Source: Limnanthes douglasii subsp. nivea (taxonomy: Eukaryota; Streptophyta; Magnoliopsida; Brassicales; Limnanthaceae). Taken from it: 64,000 bases of DNA. The notes under the pieces are model-generated. The model had not been told where the DNA came from. It worked only from the letters and a program-made list of their open reading frames with translations, and did not search any database. The first letter of the stretch is position 1. Each line of letters begins with the position of its first letter. Shown here one piece after another: positions 55,773 through 64,000 of the stretch. The stretch is from the NCBI GenBank assembly GCA_036936605.1, contig JAUPFV010000001.1, positions 321,744,250 to 321,808,249 of the forward strand, given 5' to 3'. The position numbers and the translations under genes are program-made.

Positions 55773-56664
55773 TTATACTGAATAGATCAATCTTACAATT
55801 AGAAGGGCGACGCAGCCGACGACTCTATCCAGTTTTTCGATTGCTAAGAAACTCTTGATAGACTGTCGAAGCTTGTACATTATTGATCCGGACCAGTCGT
55901 AATTAATTATTTTGCTAAGGTCTTCAACATAATAAACCGTGCTCCAACCCAAGATATCTCCAGATACGGAGTAGAATAGGGTGGAGCACAAAAACAGTAT
56001 CAACAGCCTCGCAACGTCTTCCAACTCATGCTCCCCCTTCGCTTATGGCATATTCTATATCTGCTTGTAAAACCAACGACAACATGCTATGTTAGAAAAG
56101 TACAGCATCCTGCTTTATAAGATGAAGTCGATTTTACACGTACCTTTATAATGGCATTCGTTATTGTTTTAGTATTTTTCGGTCCTACTTTCTTGCCAGT
56201 TTTACCCATGAAGTATTTCTTCATCATCCTCGATTTGTCTTCCTTGTCGGGCGCGTATTTGTTGTGAAATGATCCAGTTTTCGTTAACCGCATTTCTCTA
56301 CGCCATGCTTCATCCCGAATATGACCTTCACATCGTATTCAGTTAGCTTTACAAACTTTGAGCCAATACGGAAGGTGTCCTTATCGACAGAGAACCTCTC
56401 GACGAGATACTGAATGATCGAGTAGAATTGCTTCTTTGGCAGCTCTGCCTCGTTACGGATGTCGAAAGCCGTTTTTAAAAGCATGTAGAAGGGTGTGTTT
56501 CTTGCAGCTTCAATGTGGGCACGAGTAATACGGTTCTCTTTAAGAAGCTTCAGAAGGCTCACCAACCCTGATCTGTAATAGCTTGTTTTTGGTGTCATAC
56601 TTCCTGCACAAACACAAATCAGTTGGAGTGTCACACACCTTACATCACAAGCTGTGAATGTCAT
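55773..56664 (-). pseudogene. N-terminal exons of Ulp1-MULE gene
   Basis: 56,284-56,600: MTPKTSYYRSGLVSLLKLLK, HIEAARNTPFYMLLK, LVERFSVDKDTFRIGSKFVK and VKVIFGMKHG; this helical domain (DUF1985-like) precedes Ulp1 in plant transposon proteins. 56,087-56,293 continues with a basic segment (KKYFMGKTGKKVGPK) and an exon end near 56,150. 55,773-56,024: EDVARLLILFLCSTLFYSVS, ILGWSTVYYVEDLSKIINYD and GCVALLIVRLIYS, the next part of the same domain. No clear nonsense codon here, but the downstream exons are broken. Confidence 0.75.
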
Positions 56665-56900
56665 ATCTATCAGTTTAAAGTGTCACACGATTCGCATGAC
56701 AAGCTGTGAATTGCCTATTCATCAGTAGATTATTTACAAGCAATTCGCAGGCTGGTCTGCATATTGTTTGCAAATACAAGCTGCGAAATGCATGACATAC
56801 AAATTCAATCAAGCTGCGAACTGCTATGAAATATAAACAGATATGAAGCTGCAAACTGTTTGCATCCTGGTGATGAAGATGTGAACTGTACTACAGCGCA
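56640..56900. repeat. Palindrome remnants upstream of Ulp1 gene
   Basis: CGATTCGCATGACAAGCTGTGAATTG at 56,689-56,714, CAATTCGCAGGCTGGTCTGCATATTG at 56,742-56,767, and single arms AAGCTGCGAAATG, AAGCTGCGAACTG, AAGCTGCAAACTG down to 56,860. Confidence 0.85.
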
Positions 56901-57239
56901 CACTTACAGCCTGGGAACTGCTCTATTTTTTACATGCACGTTGCAGGGATCTGAGAAATATCGAAACAACACCAAAATCAACAATCAACTACCTAATACA
57001 CATCTAACATACATCACAATTCTCAGGAAAGTATTAACATTACATGCAACCAAACTTCTACCCTGTGTTCGACGATAAACCCAGAAACTGACCAACTATC
57101 GCCACTAAATACTTCATTCCGGTATAAAAAATAGCGCCGATTGTGAAACAACAGAAAATAGTGGTTCGAAGTCATCAAAAACGTAAAAAAGTACACTTTC
57201 CACGATAATGCTTACCTGGTTACTTCTAAACAATGTATT

Positions 57240-57480
57240 ATTAGCCGGTCGGAGAGGACTTGACGGCAACTTTCTCGAAGAGAAGGTGGTTACTCGTTGA
57301 ACTGAGTAAGAGACGGTGACCGGTGCGATTCCGTTGAAGGTGCGAACGGCGACTGATTTCGAACGGTGGGAAGTTGTAGGGGTTTTCGGGTTTGAGAGAT
57401 AGAGAGAGTATCACGAAGTCGAACGATTTCTGGTGGTTTCTAAAATTATACGTGTTTGGGTTTGTTTAGGGTGATGGGAA
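57240..57480 (-). promoter_or_regulatory. Leader-like region near right end of Ulp1 element
   Basis: GC-richer stretch with CACCGGTCACCGTCTC and CGTTCGCACCTTCAAC on the minus strand, placed like 34,080-34,440 in the Pack-MULE. Probably the 5' untranslated exon of the Ulp1 transcript. Inferred. Confidence 0.4.
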
Positions 57481-57637
57481 GGTGGAAAAAAGTGGGTTTG
57501 AAGTGAAAAATAGGTATATATAGTCAAGGGGTAATTTTGTCCAATTTTTTACTCGAGGTACTAAGTAACACTATCCAAAATTTGGGATGCTACCGGGTAA
57601 TTAGTTACTTGAGTGGGTATTTACCGGTACTTTTCTC
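57480..57637 (-). repeat. Right terminal repeat of Ulp1 element
   Basis: Its reverse complement begins GAGAAAAGTACCGGTAAATA, continues CCACTCAAGTA and further AACCCACTTTTTTCCACCTT, matching 33,912-34,075 of the Pack-MULE. Confidence 0.85.
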
Positions 57638-57670
57638 TTAAATTTAAATTAACATAATATATAATATATT

Positions 57671-58250
57671 TATAGACCTCACAAAATTATAAATCATGGT
57701 ATAATTTTTTTATTTTTGTTAAATACAAAAATGTTCCAATAATTGTTTAGGAAATACTTGATAAAAAAACTTAAAAAATTTCGGGGTCCGAATCAAACAA
57801 ACCAAGTCTCTAGTTATAGATCTCAAAAATTATAAATCATGGTATAATTTTTTTATATTTCTTGTACTTACTAAAATATTCCAAAAATTGTTTTGAAAAA
57901 ACTTATTAAAAAAAACATAATTTTTTTTGGTGTTCGAATAAAACAAACCAAAACTCTATTTATAGATCTCAAGAAATTATAAATCATGGTATAATTTCCT
58001 TTTTTAACTTACTATAATATTCGGAAAATCATTTTGAAAATATTAAATAAATAAATAACTCAAAAAAAATCGGTGTACAAATCAAACAAACTAAGTCTGT
58101 ATTTGTAGATATAAAAAAATAAAAATTAATGGTAAATTTTGTTTATTTTTTTACCAACCGTTTGTTTAAAAAACGATTTAAAAAAAGTGAAAACGTGCAA
58201 CATGTTCAGCATGCCAAGTGGCATGCTGCAGTTGGACAGAGCAAAGATGC
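57671..58250. repeat. ~145-bp tandem repeats
   Basis: Units start at about 57,671, 57,815, 57,961 and 58,104 (TATAGATCTC followed by AAATTATAAATCATGGTATA). Three full copies and a partial one, moderately diverged; each contains AATCAAACAAACCAA-like text. No coding role. Confidence 0.88.
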
Positions 58251-58534
58251 ATTGGGTGCATCTTTTAATGCCACATAGGACTCATATATACCCTAATATA
58301 CTATACTGCACATCATAATGCGCATATGCGCTTGGTCTAAAATGAATATCACTCAAGAAGAATAATTGTGATATAACTTACGTCGCCATATCATGTTAAT
58401 GATTTGTTTATATAGATCTTAAATAATTGAAACTGTAATCACAAAGTTGAACTTATGTATTACTCTTTTATTTGAAATGAGTTATTCTATTATATTAAAA
58501 TAATTTTAAAAACCTAACTTATAATAACTCATAT
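58251..58534. other. Unassigned spacer
   Basis: No gene; a small palindromic GCATGCCAAGTGGCATGC occurs just before, at about 58,210-58,227. Confidence 0.45.
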
Positions 58535-58808
58535 GTCGGCGGATATAGGAATTCAAGTAGGGGGGGCTAAAATTCTCGTCGAATTATATCTCTAACATTA
58601 CTATCATAATTTTTAATAAATTCGCGTAGTCCCGGATCACTCACTATATATTCATTCAAATGAAATTCTACACTATCATCATTAGGTATCATATTATTAT
58701 TACTCGAGCTACTTGAAGAACCAACACTATTCTTTGGTTTTTTTTTCTAATAACGCTCCATTATAAGTCTATAAATAAAAATATCTTATTATGATATGAT
58801 ATTATTAC

Positions 58809-58847
<39 letters not shown>

Positions 58848-61102
58848 ACAATAAATCTTAATGTATCTTAATATATTATTTTTAAAAGATATATAAAATA
58901 AAATAAAATATAACAAAACCAAATTTAATATCTTAAAAAAATATTTTAAAATTTACATAAGTAAATAAAATTTGTTATAAAAAATATATAAAATTTGTTA
59001 TATTTAAGATATTTTTATTAATATATTATTTTTAAAAGATATTTAAAAAAATAAAATATAACAAAATCATTTAATATATAAAAGATATTTCAAAAGATAC
59101 ATAAAAATAAAATGTATAAAATATACTTTTGACAAATGGATGGAAATAAATTCAATTTTAATATAAAAATATATTTTTAAATACATATAGATAAAATCAA
59201 AATTTTATATAAACATTATATAAAATTAAAATCAAATTTGTATTAAAAATAATTTATAATATAAATATATAATTTTATTTTAAAAAACTAACAAATATTT
59301 CCATATATATATATGGTCTTTAAACAGATTAAAAAAATAATATTTTATAAAAATGAATATTAATATATTGGTAATTAAAAATTATTTTAAAAAATATAAA
59401 CAAATAAAATGAAAATGGTTATTTAAAATATACTTTAGAAAATAATTAAAAAAAATGATTTGAGTAAAAAAAACTTTGCTATCTAAAACTAAGGAAATGT
59501 ATTTTCACTTTCCTAAGTCACCAAAAATCAGATCATAAAAAAATATTGATTATCAAATGTTTTAAGATCAAAATAATAATAAAATTTCAAAAAAAAACAA
59601 AAAAATATACCTACCTTGAAAAAATTATTTGGTGAAACTCCTTAGGATTGTGTTCTTTCTTTTCCCCTTTTCTTTAATTTTTTTGATTTAAATTTCGTTT
59701 TCCCCTTTTTCTTTAATTTCTTTGATTTAAATTTTGTCTCGTTCATAAGCAGCAACTAATATCTTTTTCTAAATCAAAGTAAGAGATAAAACATATCAAC
59801 ATACTAATTTTTAAATTAAAGTTTTTTCTACCATTACTTTAAATTTAAAAAATTCCTAAAAAATAATTATTATCTTAAATTTTTACTTTAATATATTTAA
59901 ATAATTATTACGTTAAAAAATTATAATATATATTTTAGGTAAGAGGCCTAAAATTTTTACTTTAATATTATTTAAATAATTATTGCCTTAAAAAAATTAC
60001 AAAATATATATTTTAGGTAAGGGGGCGTAGAATTTTTATTTTAATATCATTTGAATAATTACTACCTTAAAAAAATTATAAAAGATTTATTTTAGGTAAG
60101 GAGCCCTACGCCGCCACTTATAAATATTTGATTGAAAATAATTCAATGGAGATGGCTTATTACTATAAATATTAAAATTTAATCACTTTAGACATAATCT
60201 TTCTAATGTACTTATTATTATTAGTTATTAGCCTGTGGAGTTAGTGATCTATGCAGACCCCACCCCCACCACTTACCAACGAATAAGGTGTTGTACAATC
60301 ATGGTCCTGCATCTTCTTGAAAATCAAGGCTATAAATAATAGTACGAGTAACGCTTTGTAAGCTTATCCAATAACTTTGAAAGTTATAAGTTCTATGAAC
60401 TTGCACTTTCTTTGAATGAGTTGATTCTCTAGATCCATGGAAGTAAATTTATATGTTATGGAACTTAAATAATAAAATACAATTAAGAGAAAATAAAATG
60501 GTAAATGTTTTTCTTATATAGAGTATTTAGTCTGGTCACTGCAAGTTTGGTTGGTTTTGTTTTGCTTTTTAGAGGTTGTGCTGTTTATATTTTTTATTTT
60601 TCTACTAAACGCTTAAGAAAAGCATACTATTTGGTCCGGTAGCGGTTGGTTTGGTAGTATTTTACTGTTCCCAATCACCTATTGACAACTACAAATACAA
60701 AGACCTTTATTTTCTTCCAACAAAACCGCTAATCATTGGTGGTTCATTTTAATAGCTTTTAAAATCTGGATAATAGAACCCATGCTACACTGGATAGGGA
60801 TGGTTTGTGTTACGTTTGTGTTACGTTTGTGTTAAACTTGTGTTATATTTATGTTATATTTATGTTATATTTGTGCTAAATATACATGAAACTTATGAAA
60901 TTTTGTGCTAAATTTGCACGGAACATACAAAAAATTGTGTTAAATTTGCACGGAACATGGAAATATTATAACGCATCAATCTATATAACTACATGGTTTA
61001 AACATGTTAGAATATATAGTTGATGAAGCAACTAGGAGAAGAAAAAATATTTAGTCTTATAATATTCAGTATATTAAGTTGTATGAACCATTTTTCTTTA
61101 AT

Positions 61103-61449
61103 TCATTTTTATATTTCAAATGCTTCCATTCAACCAAATGTTTCAAAAAACATTTCACCTCTTCAGGTTCTTGTAGAGTGTAAGAAGCATGTGTTTCTTT
61201 GGAAACTTTTGAAACAAGAATTCCAAAACCCTGATCTCTATCGCGCAAGACTTTAAATGCATCTTCGTCGGTTCGATCGTCACCAATGTAGATCGGCAAA
61301 ACGTCCTTAGAGTTTCCAAACCCTATAAAATATAATTTTTGTTAAAAAAAATATGTTTATAATATGCTTTATACACGTTTACAACCATAACACTCACCCA
61401 ATGATTCCAACAGAAACTCTATTGCTTTGCCTTTGTCCCATTTGATAGT
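61103..61449 (-). pseudogene. Trehalose-6-phosphate phosphatase gene fragment, copy B
   Basis: Exon 61,398-61,449 (WDKGKAIEFLLESLG), a GTGAGT...TTATAG intron of about 75 bp at 61,323-61,397, and an exon with [36 protein letters not shown], and [17 protein letters not shown]. It keeps the nine bases missing from copy A, so it is closer to the source gene. Only the last part of the HAD-type phosphatase is present; the nucleophile Asp region (DYDGTLSPI type) is not, so it cannot be an enzyme. Confidence 0.93.
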
Positions 61450-61644
61450 AAATTATTAAAAAAATATATCAAAATTAGAAATTAAATAAAATGGTAAATA
61501 ATTAAAATTAAAATAGAATATAAGAGAGAATAATATTTTTAAAACATTAGAACAAAGCCACCAGTGAAACATAAATAAATAAATAGAAAAGGATTTGGTC
61601 TAAAATATTTTTATAAATTTATGTTATTTTTGTTTGCAAAATAG

Positions 61645-61850
61645 TTGGAAGAAGACTGTTTCACAATGGTCACGTTGGTGTTTTTAGAGCTAGATAACGC
61701 ATTTGAAACTAACAATAGAACTAGTTTGATGAACAGCTCACCCACAACCAGTTTGCAGCAAGCCTGGCTTGGGTTAGACTGGACTGGAGCTAGATGTACA
61801 AAATTATTAAGAATAGGGTTAATGAGGGAGCTACACGTGGAGAGATAAAA
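61645..61850 (+). other. Second copy of unidentified 67-codon frame
   Basis: Same translation as 42,177-42,380. See that entry; no function assigned. Confidence 0.3.
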
Positions 61851-62066
61851 GGGACGTGGTCCTCTAAAAGATTACATATAGGGGTGTTACACGTGTTTGT
61901 TAAATTGATTCCACCATGTGCATGCATTCAGCTCTTGTCTCTGTCACTATCTTTTAGATTTAGATTTATATTTTTCTTTTCCTTTTGTTTTTGTGTGTGA
62001 TTTCTAGGACGTTCTCACTTTTCACGCTAAATAGGTAGCTTTGTGTTTAAGCAATTCTATAAAATA

Positions 62067-62366
62067 CTCCTTCCACTCATACCCATTCTATATAGAAATA
62101 ATTATATTTCGATTATAACTGTTTTTATTTTTAATATATTACCTTCAGTTATAGTATAATTTACTAATCCAGTTATTATTATTAATATTCCGAACAAGGT
62201 TATATACTATATTTTATGGAAGTTAATAATTATTTATAAAAAACAAAAAATAGATTTGTTTAACCATAATAAATAATATTAAATTTTGCATTGATATGCG
62301 AGAACAACCTGCATTGTAGGATAAAAATTATTTTCTAAAACGACATGTATTTTGGGACGAAAGGAA
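62067..62366. mobile_element. Stowaway-like MITE (copy B, both ends)
   Basis: Between TA dinucleotides, CTCCTTCCACTCATACCC on the left and, reversed from the right, TTCCTTTCGTCCCAAAATAC. About 300 bp, AT-rich, no ORF. The inverted copy C starts about 15 bp beyond its right end. Confidence 0.55.
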
Positions 62367-63048
62367 TATCAATTTCATAAAAATATAAAAATGAATTAAA
62401 GAAAAATGGTTCATACAACTTAATATACTGAATATTATAAGACTAAATATTTTTTCTTCTCCTAGTTGCTTCATCAGCTATATATTCTAACATGTTTGTG
62501 CAAATTTAGCACAAAATTTCATAAGTTTCATGTATATTTAGCACAAATATAACATAAATATAACATAAATATAACACAAGTTTAACACAAACGTAACACA
62601 AACGTAACACAAACCATCCCTATCCAGTGTAGCATGGGTTCTATTATCCAGATTTTAAAAGCTATTAAAATGAACCACCAATGATTAGCGGTTTTGTTGG
62701 AAGAAAATAAAGGTCTTTGTATTTTTAGTTGTCAATAGGTGATTGGGAACAGTAAAATACTACCAAACCAACCGCTACCGGACCAAAGCTACCGGACCAA
62801 ATAGTATGCTTTTCTTAAGCGTTTAGTAGAAAAATAAAAAATATAAACAGCACAACCTCTAAAAAGCAAAACAAAACCAACCAAACTTGCAGTGACCAGA
62901 CTAAATACTCTATATAAGAAAAACATTTACCATTTTATTTTCTCTTAATTGTATTTTATTATTTAAGTTCCATAACATATATAATTTATCAAATAAACAA
63001 AGGTAATATACTTCCATGGATCTGGAGAATCCACTCATTCAAAGAAAG

Positions 63049-63268
63049 TACAAGTTCATAGAACTTATAACTTTCAAAGTTATTGGATAAGCTTACAAAG
63101 CGTTACTCGTACTATTATTTATAGCCTTGATTTTCAAGAAGATGCAGGACCATGATTGTACAAGTTCATAGAACTTATAACTTTCAAAGTTATTGGATAA
63201 GCTTACAAAGCGTTACTCGTACTATTATTTATAGCCTTGATTTTCAAGAAGATGCAGGACCATGATTG
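63049..63268. repeat. Perfect 110-bp tandem duplication in inverted copy
   Basis: Two units, 63,049-63,158 and 63,159-63,268, identical by eye. Just after, TTCGTTGGTAAGTGGTGGGG is also doubled (about 63,281-63,321). Neither duplication is in copies A or B. Confidence 0.95.
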
Positions 63269-64000
63269 TACAACACCTTATTCGTTGGTAAGTGGTGGGG
63301 GTTCGTTGGTAAGTGGTGGGGGTGGGGTCTGCATAGATCACTAACTCCACAGGCTAATAACTAATAATAATAAGTACATTGGAAAGATTAGGTCTAAAGT
63401 GATTAAATTTTAATATTTATAGTAATACGCCATCTCCATTGAATTATTTTCAATCAAATATTTATAAGTGGCGGCGTAGGGCTCCTTACCTAAAATAAAT
63501 CTTTTATAATTTTTTTAAGGTAGTAATTATTCAAATGATATTAAAATAAAAATTCTACGCCCCCTTACCTAAAATATATATTTTGTAATTTTTTTAAGGC
63601 AATAATTATTTAAATAATATTAAAGTAAAAATTTTACGCCCCTTACCTAAAATATATATTATAATTTTTTAAGGTAATAATTATTTAAATATATTAAAGT
63701 AAAAATTTAAGATAATAATTATTTTTTAGGAATTTTTTAAATTTAAAGTAATGGTAGAAAAAACTTTAATTTAAAAATTAGTATGTTGATATGTTTTATC
63801 TCTTACTTTGATTTAGAAAAAGATATTAGTTGCTGCTTATGAACGAGACAAAATTTAAATCAAAGAAATTAAAGAAAAGGGGGAAAACGAAATTTAAATC
63901 AAAGAAATTAAAGAAAAGGGGAAAAGAAAGAACACAATCCGAAGGAGTTTCACCAAATAATTTTTTCAAGGTAGGTATATTTTTTGTTTTTTTTTGAAAT

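Larger units (their letters stand above)
51126..57637. mobile_element. MULE-type element with Ulp1 protease gene, left end lost
   Basis: The right terminus (57,480-57,637) is an inverted match of the Pack-MULE left end. Inside, on the minus strand, lies a multi-exon gene for an Ulp1-like protease of the sort carried by some plant MULEs (Kaonashi type), plus a second small gene at 51,654-52,103. A left terminus was not found; the LINE begins at 51,125 and may have removed or displaced it. Short palindromic repeats fill the introns and spacers. Confidence 0.75.
58535..64000. repeat. Foldback locus B/C: TPP repeat followed by its inverted copy
   Basis: 58,535-62,366 repeats locus A (39,103-42,882) in direct order. 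From 62,381 to the window end an inverted copy follows: 62,381 matches 61,116 and 64,000 matches about 59,583. The stem is therefore at least 1.5 kb and continues past the window; the loop (61,117-62,380) contains the TPP exons. The inverted copy has lost about 120 bp near 62,500 and gained a 110-bp tandem duplication. Confidence 0.93.

Noticed and set aside
33912..57637. One giant 23.7-kb element bounded by inverted repeats at 33,912 and 57,637
   Set aside because: The ends do match, but the exact 9-bp duplication pairs 33,912 with 38,861; the bases outside 57,637 match the left flank only 6 of 9 in AT-rich text.
1..64000. Integrated plant pararetrovirus or organelle DNA
   Set aside because: No movement protein, coat protein or organelle gene text was recognised; all RT regions fit LTR retrotransposons or the LINE.

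Overview
This is plant nuclear DNA, most likely from a eudicot. It is AT-rich, it has GT-AG introns inside broken genes, and nearly everything recognisable is a plant transposable element or a gene fragment carried by one. I see no tRNA, rRNA, CRISPR or bacterial feature, and no intact host gene I would name. It reads as a heterochromatin-like patchwork of nested insertions.

Left part (1-28,000): Ty3/gypsy elements of the Tat type (gag-PR-RT-RH-second RNase H-INT). Two minus-strand copies (1-4,416 and about 18,480-24,309) each abut the cut-off 3' half of a plus-strand Tat-like element that carries a long antisense ORF and then an LTR (about 4,617-12,997 and 24,310-28,030). The first antisense ORF is split by a Ty1/copia element complete at both ends (7,696-11,829, 5-bp target duplication ATATT). 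A heavily decayed second copia lies at 12,998-17,372, followed by a MITE-like unit (17,381-18,118) with an internal ~90-bp tandem array.

Middle part (28,000-39,100): a plant-mobile-domain pseudogene; a Mutator-like (MULE) transposase pseudogene with an OTU-like C-terminal domain (30,225-33,345); and a Pack-MULE (33,912-38,861, 9-bp duplication TATTATTTA) that carries a piece of a nucleotide-sugar/phosphate transporter gene and a smaller nested MULE (37,949-38,751, duplication TATTAAAAA).

Right part (39,100-64,000): a repeat carrying two exons of a trehalose-6-phosphate phosphatase (TPP) gene occurs at two loci, and each is arranged as a large inverted duplication (39,103-43,941; 58,535 to beyond the window end). 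Between them lie a PIF/Harbinger derivative (44,516-46,800) with an 84-bp tandem array between divergent genes, an unknown ORF behind a cluster of E2F-like sites (47,213-47,840), a 5'-truncated LINE (48,293-51,125), and a MULE-type element with a multi-exon Ulp1-protease pseudogene (51,126-57,637). The last shares its terminal repeat with the Pack-MULE, and its introns are loaded with short palindromes around TTCGCATG/CATGCGAA.

How they work together: mostly they do not, since almost all coding parts are broken. The structures most worth follow-up are the foldbacks holding the TPP fragment (possible hairpin-RNA sources), the intronic palindromes of the Ulp1 element, the snRNA-promoter-like tandem array, and two small unidentified ORFs with plausible promoters (47,445-47,840 and 51,654-52,103).
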